NCBI GenBank assembly: GCA_907163345.1
Contig: CAJQUN010000058.1
Location: 1,426,001-1,490,000 of the forward strand
Length of the DNA: 64,000 bases
Source of the DNA: Haberlea rhodopensis
Taxonomy: Eukaryota > Streptophyta > Magnoliopsida > Lamiales > Gesneriaceae
Direction of reading: 5' to 3'
This document shows, piece after piece, positions 1-12,895 of the stretch. The notes below the pieces were generated by a model. That model was not told where the DNA came from. It saw nothing but the letters and a program-made list of their open reading frames with translations, and made no database searches. Position 1 is the stretch's first letter, and every line of letters starts with the position of its first letter. The translations under genes and the position numbers were made by a program.

Positions 1-429
1 AGGCCTTAACAGGTAGATTAAGGCCTTTAATTCATTGGGGAAGACTTATTTTTAGGTTTGGAGGTCGATTATTCTTGTAGGCTTGTAGCTCCATTGGTGA
101 ATTTGTTTTGAATTTTCTCTGCTTTGCTAAAGCTGCCCACTATCATATCGCCTGCAGTGTTGTGCACCAGAAACACGATTTTGTTTATAATCTGATTATG
201 CTGCTCTTGCCTGTAGAAACTCCACGAAACATTGGAAAATACTTAAATGTCCTGTAACTTGATTCCAAATTAAATGGTATATACTTAGCTCTGTTGCCTG
301 CAGTCTTTCAGTCTGAGAACATAATCTTGTCTGATTTCAAGGCTTGTCATTTAGCTTGTCATTACCACATATGTGGGGAAAAATCTTTTCAGGTTTTGGA
401 AGCTTTCCGATTATGATGCATTTCCCTAA
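1..429. other. Unassigned spacer
   Basis: No open reading frame, splice structure or repeat could be supported here. The T-rich stretches and scattered TGCAG tracts look like intron or 3'-flanking sequence of a gene lying to the left of the window, but nothing proves it. Confidence 0.3.
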
Positions 430-880
430 ACAACAACAACAACTAAGCCTTTAATCCCAATGAATTGGGGTAGGCTAGATGAACAATGGAAGAATCATGT
501 CGGATCGGACACATGCGTCAGTCTTCTCCAAACGCTTCTATCGGTCAACATATCTTCTGTATCCCCTTGCACCATGTCTTCTTCGGTCTTCCTATCGCTC
601 TCGTGAACTGGCCGAAATCCATGGACTCTACTCGACGCACAGGTGCACTGCTGGGCATACGTCGAACATGACCAAAGCAACGTAAGCGGCTTTCTTGCAT
701 CTTCTCTTCTATACAAGCTGCACCTACATCAGCTCGAATATCTTCGTTCCTTATTTTATCTCTTCTGGTCTTACCGCATATCCAACGAAGCATACGCATC
801 TCTGCCACACTCGTCTTTTGGATGTAATTCATCTTGGCTGCCCAGCATTCCGTCCCATGCATTTCCCTGAACACCTACCT
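430..880 (-). mobile_element. 3' end of an RTE-type LINE (truncated reverse transcriptase tail)
   Basis: On the minus strand a 109-residue open frame (545-874) carries the conserved C-terminal stretch of plant RTE-clade reverse transcriptases: MRMLRWICGKTRRDKIRNED, then a RLRCFGHVRR motif and a GRPKKTW motif near the end. The element ends on the minus strand in a TTG-repeat tail (430-442), the usual RTE 3' terminus. Only the last few hundred bases remain, so this is a 5'-truncated dead copy. Its open frame is probably remnant, not expressed. Confidence 0.8.
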
Positions 881-1615
881 CAAAACCAAGTGAGTTCAAC
901 CTAGCATAAAAGGCATTCCCCTTATGCTAAATTTGGACTGTCGGATCTAGAGGGTCAAAATGGTTTTAATTTTAAATGAGGACAGCCAAAAGAAATGCTA
1001 AATTGACAGTGATTAAAGATAATATCATGGCTGGATATTTAAAGATTGTTTAGGCATGTTCACAGCCAACAGTTAGAGTCATGTAAGGGAGTGAGAGAAG
1101 AAACAAATAGCGTAATCAAAATCTTTTAGTATGACAAAAGATTTGGAGATCACTCTGGGTTTAATTCCAAACAATGCATAATAGAGTGGGAAAGATCCAT
1201 ATAGCAGATCCGCCTTGTGTGAGACTAAGACTCATCTGATGATTTAGCAATAGACTATTATGTTATATTCATGGAAGAGATGAGAATTTGAACGTGTGAA
1301 ACAGAACCAATAGGATTTTCTCATGGAAATACTCTATATCCTATAAGATAAGGGAAGGAGGGGCAAATTATTATTGAAGGGCCATGCTATTGATGGCCCT
1401 GCGGAAAGTTCTGCCCTACAATTGTAGTTGTCAAGTCTTTGTACTAGCCTCCACATTGGGGTGCATTATTCTAACCTTTCGTTATCCATTAAAGAGAAAC
1501 GCTTTAGGTGAACTTACATCGTCATAAATTCTGATACTTGCGTTGCAAAGTTGTCTCAGAATTTTTTTTTCCCTAAAGGTTGGACACTCAAATTTGTGAG
1601 CCATGGAGTGTGGTA
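881..1615. other. Unassigned spacer between two LINE tails
   Basis: About 0.7 kb of mixed sequence without a supportable gene. It may be degraded flank of the LINE insertions. I see no terminal repeats or coding signal. Confidence 0.3.
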
Positions 1616-1617
1616 TA

Positions 1618-1850
1618 TGTAGTTGAAGCCTTTAATCACAATGGTTGGGGTAGGCTACATGAACTATAGAAGAAATCAAGCCGGTCCTACACATACGTCA
1701 GTCTTCTCCAAGAAGCCGGGTCGTGCACATGTGTCAGTCTTCTCCAAGAGCTTTTTTCGTCAAAATATCCTCGTTGATCCATTAGGGCTCCAAATCTTTG
1801 TATATAACTTCGAGTCATGTCTTTATCGGTCGTACTCTTGCTTTTTATGG
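1618..1850 (-). mobile_element. Second RTE-type LINE 3' fragment
   Basis: This stretch repeats the terminal part of the LINE copy at 430-560 (AAGCCTTTAATC, GGGGTAGGCTA, TCAGTCTTCTCCAAG) in the same orientation but with many differences. A segment of about 38 bp around TCAGTCTTCTCCAAG is duplicated in tandem inside it. There is no intact reading frame. Confidence 0.65.
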
Positions 1851-2006
1851 AGATTAAATCCCAAATTTGAAACAGGATCATGAACGTCTCAACGTTAAGT
1901 ACCTAGTCAAACAACAAAATGTAGGAGGAGATTTCGTTTCTAATTGAAATAAGGTTGAAACAATGTCATTGGACATTGGCTAATGAAGGGGGTGGTGTCA
2001 AGATTA

Positions 2007-2204
2007 TGAAGCAATGAAATCAAGAAAATTATTCTTTCATATCCTTTTTTACTCAATTATACGGTAAGTACATATGTATATATATATATATATAGATATA
2101 AATCACTCTAAATTAGGATACAATTCCAATCTCAACCCAATGATTGAGGGATTAAGGTGCATGATTTATGGCTGAGATCTTTCCTTTGACAACTCACGCC
2201 AACA
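2007..2204 (-). repeat. 3' LTR of the first copia element
   Basis: 198 bp, TG...CA ends, matching 13653-13842. It contains a TA microsatellite (about 2078-2093) that is longer than in the partner LTR. A short purine stretch (ACGGGGAG on the minus strand) lies just inside and is the likely polypurine tract. Confidence 0.92.
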
Positions 2205-2211
2205 CTCCCCG

Positions 2212-5200
2212 TCACGTTGGTACGAATATATCCATACGTCCCAACTTGTCTAGTGAGTTGTAGAATAGTTTACTGCACACTGCCTTTGTAAGAATATCTG
2301 CTAGTTGGTCTTCAGATTTCACAAAAGGAAATCGGATGATCTTTGCATCAAGATTTTGTTTGATAAAATGTCGATCTACTTCCACATGCTTTGTTCGATC
2401 ATGTTGTACGGGGTTATGAGAAATATCAATTGCGGCCTTACTGTCACAAAACAAATTCATTTCAGAGTTGGGAGCAAAACCAATCTCAGTTAACAATCTT
2501 CTAAGCCATAATAATTCGCATAGTCCTTTAGCCATTCCACGATACTCAGCTTCAGCACTAGATAATGCAACCACCTTCTGTTTCTTACTTCTCCAAGTAA
2601 CCAGGTTCCCTCCAACAAAGGTGAAGTAGCCTGAGGTTGATTTCCTATCCATGTTATTCCCTGCTCAATCTGCATCTGTATACCCTTCTACTCTTAGGTG
2701 GTCATTTTTTGAAAACATGAGCCCCTTTCCAGGAGAGGACTTCAGATACCTTAGAATTTGTATGATAGCATTCATATGATCTTCACTTGGACAATGCATA
2801 AATTGGCTTACAACACTTACTCCATAAGCGATGTCAGGCCGTGTATGAGACAAATAAATAAGTTTTCCTACCAGTCTTTGATACCTCCCTTTGTCTGTTG
2901 GCACTTGGTTGAGATATTCCCCAAGTTTGTGATTTGGAATTATTGGAGTATCCACAGGCTTACAGTCTAGCAATCCAACCTCCGTTAAAAGGTCCAGAAT
3001 ATATTTTCTCTGAGACAAGAATATACCTTGCTTTGATCTGGCCACTTCAATCCCCAGAAAATATTTAAGCCCTCCTAGATTCTTCATTTCAAACTCAGAT
3101 GCCAACTGTTTTTGAAGTCTCGTTATTTCCTCTGAGTCGTCCCCTGTTATGATCATATCATCTACATATATTATTAGAGCAGTCACTTTGCCATTTCTGT
3201 GTTTCAAGAACAATGTGTGATCAGAGTTACATTGTTGAAACCCATAATCCCTCATTGCTGTACTGAATCTCCCAAACCAAGCTCGAGGCGATTGTTTTAA
3301 GCCATATAGAGTTCTTTGCAATTTGCAAACAACATTGCCTTCTGTGTTAGCCACATACGCTGGAGGTATATCCATATAAATCTCTTCTTCCAGATCACCA
3401 TGCAAAAATGCATTTTTTACATCGAACTGGTGTAAGGGCCAATCAAGGTTGGCTGCAATTGACAACAATACTTTTACGATGTTTATTTTGGCTACGGGTG
3501 AGAATGTTTCTTGATAGTCAGCCCCATATGTCTGCGTGAATCCCTTAGTTACAAGTCTCGCTTTGTAGCGCTCAATTATCCCATTTGCCTTATATTTAAT
3601 CGAGAACACCCACTTGCATCCTACCGTCTTTTTCCCTTCAGGTAGAGTGACAAGAATCCACGTCTTATTTTTTTAGCAACGCATCCATTTCTTCCTTCAT
3701 AGCCTGGACCCATCTAGGATTTCCTATCGCTTCTTCCACACTCGTAGGAGTTTGACATGATGAGAGTTCGTCTGCGAAAGACTTGAGAGCTTCGGGAAGG
3801 CTCTTTGTGGATACATAGTTGGCAATTGGGTACTTTGTCCTATGGCCTTCAATATCAGGAGAGTATCTCTCTGGAGGCTGACCTCGGTTATGCCTGTATG
3901 GTAACTTATAGACCATAGGAGTATCATTAGTTACTAGAGGTGAACTTGGAGAGTTAAAGGAGCTTACCTCAGGAGTATTCTCAGGAGATAGGTCTGTGGA
4001 TACGGTGGGGCGAGGAGGGGGTTCTGCTTCAGCTTCAAGGATCTCAGTCTCATCGTCGGTGGTGGTGGTTTCATTACTGGTTTCCTCAGCTACCGATGGT
4101 AGAGTATTAGTTATAACGACATCAAACTGCTCATTAAATCCTGGCCAATCAAACCGCAACCAATTCAACTATTCACTCCTTGTCTCCCCATGAAGAGGAG
4201 AAGTGGATGTGGTAGAGGGGAAGAACATTTCGGATTCCAAGAACTTGACATCCATTGTCACGTAGGTACGTCGTGTAGTTGGATCATAGCACCGATATCC
4301 TTTTTTATGTGGACCATATCCGAGAAACAGACATCGGACAGCGCAGGGATCAAGCTTGGTGCGCTGATTTTTGTGTAAATAAACAAAAGCAACACAACCA
4401 AAAACTCGAGGCAGAAGCATTAAGGCCGTAGGAAGAGAAATGATAGTGGATAGAGCCTGGAGAGGAGTCTGAAAGTCAAGGGCCTTAGATTAATAAGATG
4501 AACTGCAGTGGTGACAGTATCAGTCCAAAAATGAGTCGGTACATTGGCGCCAAGCAGAAGCGCGCGAGTAGTCTCCAAAATATGACGATTTTTCCTCTAG
4601 GCAATGCCATTCTGTTGTGGTGTCTGAGCACATGAGGTTTCATGAATCAAGCCATGGTGAGTAAAATAAGTTTGGAATTCTCGATTCACATACTCGCCGC
4701 CATTATCAGAGCGAAGTATACGAATAGTTGCAGAGAACTGGGTTCTAACCATCATATGAAATGAACGAAAAATAGTAAATACTTCATCTTTATTTTTCAT
4801 CAGATATAGCCATGTCATCCGAGTACAATCATCCACAAAAATAAAAAACCATCGAGTACCAGACACAGTAGATTTGGGAGAGGGACCCCATACATCAGAA
4901 TGAATTAATTCAAACGGTATCCGACTTTTATTCATACTTAAGGGATAAGTAACACGGTGACTTTTAGCTAAGATGCATGCCTCGCATTTAAAATCCAAAG
5001 AAGACAATCCCAAAAATAAAGTAGGGAAAACATGTTTCAAATAACCAAATGAAGGGTGTCCTAGCCGATGATGCCACAACCAAATGTTCACCTTGTTTCG
5101 ATTAGTTGTACTGCTTGCATGATTAGCTTGACCAATGCCAAAATCTTCCATATAATAGAGCCCCCTCCTCTTAGTACCACGCCCAATTATCTCCTTGGTG

Positions 5201-5933
5201 AGAATATCCTGAATGAGACAAAATGTAGGATAAATTAGAATAGCACAGTTCAACTCCTTTGTGACTTGGCTTACTGACAATAATTTATGTGATAATGAAG
5301 GTACTAGAAGTATATTGGTCAAGGAGAGGGCTGGTGATATTCTCACTGTACCAGCCCCTTTTACCATAGATATGTTTCCATTAGCATTCACAATGCTAGT
5401 ACGTCGAGGGGAAGATCGTTTTGAAAAATCGATGGCATCATATGTCATGTGGTCTGTGGCTCCTGAGTCAAGAATCCAACCGGTGCAAGATGCAATAGAA
5501 TTAGTTCCAAGAAAAGCCATACCTGTCTCCAAATCAGTTGTTGTCATAGGGATTAGAGACAATTGGGGTTCAGCAGAGGCTACTGCGGCTTTGCCAGGGC
5601 TGCTCGCTACAAGTTTGCTTTTTCCACTATCTTTCCCACTTCCATCTTGACGTTTTTTCGCCTGTAATGTGTGCCACCAATCCGGGTAGCCATGCAGTTT
5701 GAAGCATGTAGCACTTGTATGTTTAGGGTTTCCACAATGAGAGCACTTTGTTCAATTATGTGCATCATTGGCCTTTGAAGTGTATTTTCCAATTAGAGAC
5801 AGAGAGTTGGCTGGAGTAAAGAGTCCTTGTTTGAGACTTAGTGAGGCCAACACTGCCCCTGCCATCTCTTCAACATCATGGGTTGTCATTACTGTCTGAC
5901 GAACAACTTCTCTGCGGACGTGGGCATATGCTT
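2212..5933 (-). pseudogene. Copia gag C-terminus, protease, integrase, reverse transcriptase and RNase H (broken)
   Basis: Reading the minus strand from the right: a CCHC zinc knuckle (about 5690-5760), the aspartic protease motif WILDSGATDHMT (about 5460), and the integrase His/Cys region (HHRLGHPSF...CEACILAKSHR) with core residues in FELIHSDVWGP, FVDDCTR and LRSDNGGEYVN (4597-5562). Then come the integrase C-terminal motif CLFLGYGPHKKGYRCYDP (4169-4420), the reverse transcriptase with YVDDMIITGDD and FLHGDLEEEIYMD (2665-3609), and RNase H with SSAEAEYRGMAKGLCELLWL ending at 2212. Frames change at least five times and stops interrupt it, so no full polyprotein can be made. The 5' part of gag lies on the other side of the gypsy insertion, at 12896-13592. 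Confidence 0.93.
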
Positions 5934-5938
5934 GTTCC

Positions 5939-8119
5939 TGTGACGGCCCGCCCAGACGGGTCGCCCCCCGTGCTCAATTGCTTGAACACAAGGCTTCACT
6001 CAATTCAAACTTAATTATCACTTTGAACTTTTGTTTAGCGGTAACGTTTTAATTCTTATCGGATGTTTGACTTAATAATTTTTTTACCCGTGACTTTTAT
6101 TTTAGAAAAATTTGGGCAGAGTCTCCTCTTAAAAATTGTGCACTGTGATCTACCAGATCACTACAACCACAATAAAAAAACCATAAAATCAAAATAACTA
6201 AACCCAACTGAAGTCTCAATATCCAAAAACAACTAAAATCATAATAAAGTACTCATGTCCTCAAAATATAAACTTCTCAACATAATCATAATTAAACTTC
6301 CATTGCATATCTAAATATTCTCCGCATCATCTAAATCTTCAACTCCATCTGTAATATGTCACATTACAGGTAAAGGTAAGTTGCAGCATTTTATAGTAAG
6401 CATAATAAACATTTGATAAAAATATTAAAAACATCATTTTTCATAATGTGACGAAAAATAATACGATTTCATATCAAACTAACTTTCACACATACATGGT
6501 TTTAATCTGAGCAGCTAACGGAATCAAATTTCACAAAACGGAATCATAACGGAAATAACTGCACAGATAACCAACAAAACTTAACAGAAACGAATAACAA
6601 TATCATAATCATATAATGTCTTAGCCATGTAGTAGTAACCATTAGCAATAGCCATGCTGTAATGAAACAAATGCATACTCAATTTCGGATGTGACACAAT
6701 GATATCATTCCAGACTATACCCGCTGGAAGGGTATCAACAGATATTATACCCCCTCTGTCTTCGGGCAAAACGAAATGCGTTTCTTTATTCTCGTCGCCA
6801 ACGAGCCGAAAGTATGCGCGTTTTTATCCTCGTCGCAATGCGAGACACAACGAAACGAAGAACATCCTCAGTTCACAAACTTCAAATCATATTCATCGAA
6901 TCAAGACAAACATGGCCTTTCAAAATAGTTTTTCACACACAATAAAATGTTATTCAAAATTCTATTTTTCAAAAAAATACATTTCTTATCAAAAATCATC
7001 TTTCAAAATAATTCTTGCATGCTTACTATCCGAAAATCATTTCAAAAATAAACAATACGAAATACTTAAAATAATTTGCGGAAAATTGCAACCTCCTTTA
7101 CGTACCTCAAAGCTTCCTATCAATGTTCAATCTACAAACCTTCCCAAAATCTCCAAGATATCAAGGATTTCCTATTATCCATTTCAACATTATCAAAATC
7201 ATATTCATTTAACTTGATTCTATAACAACCTAACATAATCCTAATTTATGATATTCAACCTGCTCAAGGAATGAACACCAATTTGTTTTCGAAAAATCTC
7301 ATCATCTTCTAACAAAACAGAATTCCATCTTCAAAATTACCATATCAAATCCTCAAATTACATCCTAACTCTTTGAAATATCCATCAACATTTTCGAAAA
7401 AATACAGTTTCAGTCCCTAAAAATTCAACATACATTTTCGAAATTAAAATTCCAGAATACATTTTCGAATTCCAGAAAATTTCGAACTTAATTCCAGAAA
7501 AATTCTTCGAACTTTAATTCTGAAAATATGGTGTTCTTGACAACCAAGATAGTTCAATCTAACCCAATTCACTAACCTAACCAATTCAAACTAAAAATAG
7601 AAAATAAAATCGAAACATAAACATCGGATTTTCGTACCAATTTCTTTATGATTTCTGCTCAAATCCTATTTCCTTCTTCGATGCTTGATACTACTCGAAT
7701 TTGGAATGATTTCCGAGCTAAAAATCGAATTTTTATGGAATCTGGAAACTTTTCTTTCTTTTTTTTTTTTGGATTTTTGAAACAGATGGAAATGATTTTC
7801 TTGTCTTCTCCCATGATTCCTGGTTTAAATAAAGGTGATGGCTTGTAGTGAAGGGACAATTGGGGAAGACGAAGGCGAAGGGAAACGGAAGAAGCTGAAA
7901 CGGAAATGACGAGAAGAAAACGAAACTGCAGAGAAGAATTGTGTTCGGCTTTATCACTCCTTAATTAACATTAATATTATTAAATATTATTATTATTATT
8001 ATTATTAATATCATAATTATTAGTATTATTATTATTATTATTATTTATTTATTATTTATTATAATTTATAACTTACACAACATTTGGATCAATAATTCCT
8101 TTAAAATTAGGCCATTACA
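5939..8119 (-). repeat. Long 3' LTR of the gypsy element
   Basis: It starts TGTGACGG and ends CCATTACA on the plus strand, 2181 bp, non-coding. It is AT-rich with an ATT-type microsatellite at about 7980-8045. The purine run AAGGAGAT on the minus strand (about 8120-8129) abuts its inner end as polypurine tract. A 172-codon plus-strand open frame at 6699-7217 has no recognisable content and is treated as chance. Confidence 0.8.
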
Positions 8120-8132
8120 ATCTCCTTACATT

Positions 8133-11100
8133 CTAAAAAGTTTCATCCTCGAAACTTGTACCACATTTTATATCTGGATACTTAGCATATAGTTCTTCTT
8201 CTTTTTCCCATGTCGCTTCATCAGGTGAATGATTGCTCCATTGAACCTTTACAAAGGGAATTGTCTTAGTTCGTAGAATTCTTTCTTGACGGTCGAGTAT
8301 CTTGATAGGATATTCTGAATATGTACACTCCTTGGATATCTCAATCTATGTTGCCTTAAGCACATGACTTTCATCTGAAACATACTTCCTGAGCATCGAG
8401 ACGTGAAATACATTATGTACTCGATCTAATTCCGGAGGTAGAGCAAGCCGATAAGCCAAAGTTCCTATTCTTTCCAAGATTTCATATGGTCCTATGAATC
8501 TCGGACTTAACTTCCCATGCTTGCCAAACCTCATTACTCCTCTGAATGGTGATACTTTCAAGTATACCTTATCCCCTTGCTGAAATTCTAAATCTATTTT
8601 GCGAACATCAGCCCAACTTTTTTGTCGACTCTGAGCTGTAAGTAACCTATGTTTGATGATGGAAACATTTTCATTCGTGAGTTTGATCAACTCTGGTCCT
8701 TCCAATACCTTCTCGCCAACATCAAACCAACACTGCGGTGTTCGACATTTTCTCCCATACAAAGCTTCGAATGGTGCCATTTGAATGCTGGATTGATAAC
8801 TGTTATTGTACACAAACTCTGCCAGTTTCAGATGACGATCCCACTGTCCTTGAAAATCCAAGATACACGTTCTAAGTAAATCCTCAAGAATTTGAATCGT
8901 TCTCTCAGACTGTCCGTCCGTCTGTGGATGGAAAGCTGTACTGTATTTCAAATTCGTTCCCGACACAGATTAACTCTTCCAGAATTGTGAGGTGAATCGA
9001 GCATCTCGATCAGATATGATACTGACTGGTATCCCATGCAAACACACCACTTGATCAATGTAAAGCCTTGCTAAATCATTCATTGATGTAGTCTTCTTCA
9101 TCGGTATAAAGTGAGCACACTTAGTAAGTCGATCAACAATAACCCAAACTGAATCTTTTTGTGTCGTAGTCTTGGGTAATCCGGTCACAAAGTCCATAAT
9201 AATATGCTCCCATTTCCAGTTTGGTATATCCAAGTTTCTCAGTGTCCCTGCTGGCTTTTGTCTTCCAACTTTCACTTGTTGACACACTAAACACTTGGAC
9301 ACAAACTTCACAACATCTTGCTTCATTCCTGGCCACCAAAATAATTGCTTCATATCTTGATACATTTTATTCTGTCCTGGATGCATGGCCAATATTGTCT
9401 GATGTGAATCTTGTAAGACTTCGCCCCTGAGTGTTGATACAGCTGGAACGAATAGTCTATCATTGAATCTCAAAGTCCCATCTTCATGCATTCTAAAACT
9501 TTCTTGGTTTGATTGAGCTCTTTGTAAGAAAGTCTGCCACATAGGATCCTTTGATTGTGCTGCTTTAATCCTGAGAATAAGATCAGGTTGTACCATGAGA
9601 TTACACAATATCGTCGTCCTATTTTGGTCGTCTCTTGATTCGACATTCAGATTTAACTTTGACATCTCGTCAATGAGTTTCTGTTGCGTAGTCAATAGCA
9701 TTGTCCATAACTCTTCCTGCTTAATGCATCTGCTACCGCATTACTCTTTCCAGGATGATAGTGCAATTTCACATCATAGTCCTTGATCAGCTCTAACCAT
9801 CTTCTCTGTCTCATATTCAACTCCTTTTGAGTAAAAAATATACTTTAAGCTCTTGTGATCAGTGTAGATATCACATGTGGTTCCGTACAAGTAGTGTCGC
9901 CATAATTTCAGTGCAAAAACAACTGCTGCTAGTTCCAGATCATGAGTGGGGTACCTTATTTCATGTTCTTTCAACTGTCGTGAAGCATATGCAATCACCT
10001 TTCCATTTTGCATAAGTACACAACCTAACCCCTCCTTTGATGCATCACTGTAGATACAAAATCCTTCATGTCCATCCGGCAATGTAAGAATAGGTGCCGT
10101 CACAAGTAGATCTTTCAACTTCTCAAAACTTGCCTGACACTTAGAATCACATTCAAACTTTACTCCCTTTCAAGTTAACTTTGTAAGGGGTAATGCAACT
10201 CGAGAAAATCCTTCCACAAATTTTCGGTAATAACCAGCCAATCCCAGAAAACTTCGAATTTCTGTTACTGATGTCGGAACTTTCCAATTGGTAATGGCTT
10301 GAATCTTTGCTGAGTCAACTCGGATTCCTTGAGTATCAATGATGTGTCCAAGAAATGATACAGAATCCAACCAGAAGTCACATTTCTCGAACTTTGCAAA
10401 TAATTGTTGTTGTCGTAGTCTCTCCAATGTCATCTTCAAATGTTCTTCATGTTCTTCCTTTGATTTGGAATAGATCAATATATCATCAATGAATACTATG
10501 ATGAATTTGTCGAGCCATTCTCAGAATATTTGATTCATTAATGCCATAAATGTTGCAGGTGCATTCGTAAGTCCGAAAGGCATCACTAGGAATTCATAAT
10601 GTCCGTATCTGGTTCGAAATGCAGTTTTATGAATATCTTGCTCTTTAATTCCGAGTTGATGATACCCAGATCTCAAATCAATCTTCGAGAATATTTGTGC
10701 ACCTTGTAATTGATCGAACAAATCGTCAATCCTTGGTAGCGGATATTTATTCTTCACAGTGATTCGATTCAACTCTCTGTAGTCAATGCACATTCTCATG
10801 CTACCGTCCTTTTTCTTTACAAACAGTACAGGTGCTCCCCAAGGTGACACACTAGGCCTTATGAAACCTTTATCTTGTAGTTCCTTCAATTGTCCTTTCA
10901 ATTCTTTTAGCTCTGCTGGTGCCATCCTGTAAGGTGCTTTGGATTTCGGTTCTGATCCCGGAATAATATCAATAGAAAATTCGGTGCTTCGAATTGGTGG
11001 CAGTCCTGGCAAATCCTCTGGGAAAACATCTGAGAATTCTTTCACCGTGCAAATCTTATTTATTTTTTCTTCCACTTCAGAGACATTGCCACAAAATCGT

Positions 11101-12529
11101 TCATGCAAGCTCACGCCTTCATAACAGATCTCTTTACCCGAATTCGTTTGTAGGGTTATGATCTTTCGGTAACAGTCAATGCAAGCCTTTGCACTACTCA
11201 ACCAATCCATTCCAAGAATTATGTCAAATTCTTTCATGTTGATGATGAGCAGGTTGGCTTTGAATTCTTCGCTTTCCACAATCAGTGTTACATCATTGCA
11301 TACATATTTAATTGTGACTGTCGTTCCTAATGGACTCAATACTTGAATTACATATAACAGTGGATTGAAGTGCAAATCAAGTTTCTCCACACAAGATTCG
11401 GCGATAAAGGAATTTGATGCGCCAGAATCAAATAACACGTAAACATCTTGATTCAAGAATTTAAATTTACCTCCGATCAACTCATGATCCTCTTCAGCAC
11501 GGACAGCATACAATCTAGTTGGATTGCGTTGTTGTTGTCCACGTGGTTGATTTGTTCCTGAGGTTTGTTTCAGACTGGGACAATCTCTAATCCGATGATC
11601 TTTAGATCCACATTTAAAGCAACCTCCAGTGTTCCAATAACATTCCCCTGTATGACTCCGATTGCACTTGGGACAAACTTCATTCTTCTTAGTTTCAACT
11701 ATCATCTGTCTGCTAGCTGGCGGTCTCTGATCTCTGTTTCTGAATTCAGGCTTCTCTTTCGATTTTGAGGAGTCTCTAGATTCCTCAGTTCAGATTCCAC
11801 GAACAATGCCCTCTCCATGAGTATACCAAATTTGGTATCCATGAGAGGTGCTACTTTGAGCCTGATGCCAGTGCGAAGGCCTTGTCTGAACCGTGTAATC
11901 TTGCTATTCTCCGATTGCAGATATAGAGGATAGAATCTGCCCACCTCTTGGAACTTCCTCAGATATTCCAGCACAGTCATATTCTCGGTTTGCCTCAGCC
12001 TCAAAAATTCGTCTTCTTTAGTCATTCGGACCGCGTCAAGAAAATACTGTTGCAGAAATTTCTCTCTAAAACTCGTCCAGGTAATGGAGTTTCGTTCCAT
12101 ACTTACTTCCACTGAAGTCCATCAGTGCTTTGCATTTCCTTCCAGAAATGGAGTCACCACTGTAACTTTTTCTCCATCGGCAATATTTATAGCTTTCAGT
12201 AATTCTTCAATCTTAGTCAGCCATTCCTCAGCTTTCATTGGATCAGTCTCGTTTCCAAAGTACGGTGGTCGGAGTGCCAAAAATCTCTCAAATTCAGTCA
12301 TCCTCTGTGTTTCTGGCTGTGGTGGTGTCGTAACAACATTTTGTTGCAACACTCCAGCTATGATGCGACATATGTTTGTGATGTCCACCTCATTCATTGT
12401 TCCCACATTTATAATTGGGATTCCACCTTGATCTTGATTCACATTCCTATCTTGACCATCTCCTGAGTCGTGATCCGAGCCCTGCTCTTGGCTACCACTC
12501 CGATTGCTACTGGTTCTTCCTCTAGCCAT
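8133..12529 (-). pseudogene. Gypsy gag-pol polyprotein (broken)
   Basis: Starting at the Met at 12529 on the minus strand: gag (12122-12529, continuing 11702-12112 after a Trp-to-TGA stop at 12119-12121), a CCHC knuckle (CFKCGSKDHRIRDC, about 11600), protease VLFDSGASNSF (about 11430), and reverse transcriptase with YPLPRIDDLF, FSKIDLRSGYHQL, MPFGLTNAPATF and VFIDDILIYSK. RNase H follows (FCIYSDASKEGLGCVL, 9774-10118), then integrase with an HHCC finger, IMDFVTGLPK, ISDRDARF and FHPQTDGQSERTIQ (8346-9701). An in-frame TAG at about 8346 is followed by a chromodomain-like segment (IKILDRQERILR ... NHSPDEATWE) ending at 8133. Frameshifts occur near 11700 and 9835, with further stops near 10520, 10165 and 8967. 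Confidence 0.92.
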
Positions 12530-12698
12530 TTGAAATCTTAAAACGAAAGTGAAATTTATCGTAAGATTCGTAAACAAAGAAGATAGATAGTCAAACCTAA
12601 ATAACTTCATTCTTAATTCCAAAATTCTAATCCCAAACATATAACAAAGATCTAATCCAAACAAATAACAAAGGTCTAATCCCAACTTATAAACTAAG

Positions 12699-12710
12699 GC
12701 TCTGATACCA
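12699..12710 (-). other. Primer binding site of the gypsy element
   Basis: TGGTATCAGAGC on the minus strand, complementary to the 3' end of plant initiator tRNA-Met, two bases inside the 183-bp LTR. Confidence 0.88.
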
Positions 12711-12712
12711 AC

Positions 12713-12895
12713 TGTGACGGTCTAGGCCCAGGCCCGCGCAAGCGCGACTACACAATGGACTCCTATAGCAACTACTTCGTATCCGTCCTCGCTCTACGAA
12801 AATGGTTAACCCAAGTTGTTATAATAGTCCATTGTAAGCCTTTATAAACCACTTTAAATTTTCATCCACAACCAATGTGGGACAAGGATATTACA
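12713..12895 (-). repeat. Short, dissimilar 5' LTR of the gypsy element
   Basis: 183 bp beginning TGTGACGG and ending ATTACA on the plus strand. On the minus strand it carries a TATA-like TTTATAAAG (about 12840-12849), so it looks like a real LTR promoter and not a chance sequence. It does not resemble the 2181-bp left LTR beyond the terminal 6-8 bases. It is joined directly to the primer binding site and to the GTTCC target duplication. Confidence 0.75.

Larger units (their letters stand above)
5939..12895 (-). mobile_element. Ty3/gypsy chromovirus-type retrotransposon (Tekay/Del-like) nested in copia gag
   Basis: An insertion of 6957 bp is flanked by a perfect target duplication GTTCC (5934-5938 and 12896-12900). 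The copia gag frame continues exactly across the two copies of GTTCC, proving the insertion boundaries. Order on the minus strand is gag, protease, reverse transcriptase, RNase H, integrase, then a chromodomain-like tail, which fits chromoviruses. The lineage call Tekay/Del is inferred from the integrase C-terminus and tail. The left terminal repeat is 2181 bp while the right one is only 183 bp and unrelated in sequence, apart from a shared TGTGACGG start and ATTACA end. Confidence 0.9.

Noticed and set aside
6699..7217. 172-codon plus-strand open frame as a gene
   Set aside because: It lies inside the gypsy LTR, has biased low-complexity composition and no recognisable motif.
8133..12529. 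Endogenous pararetrovirus
   Set aside because: LTRs, primer binding site, integrase and target duplication identify a Ty3/gypsy retrotransposon; no movement or coat protein motifs were seen.
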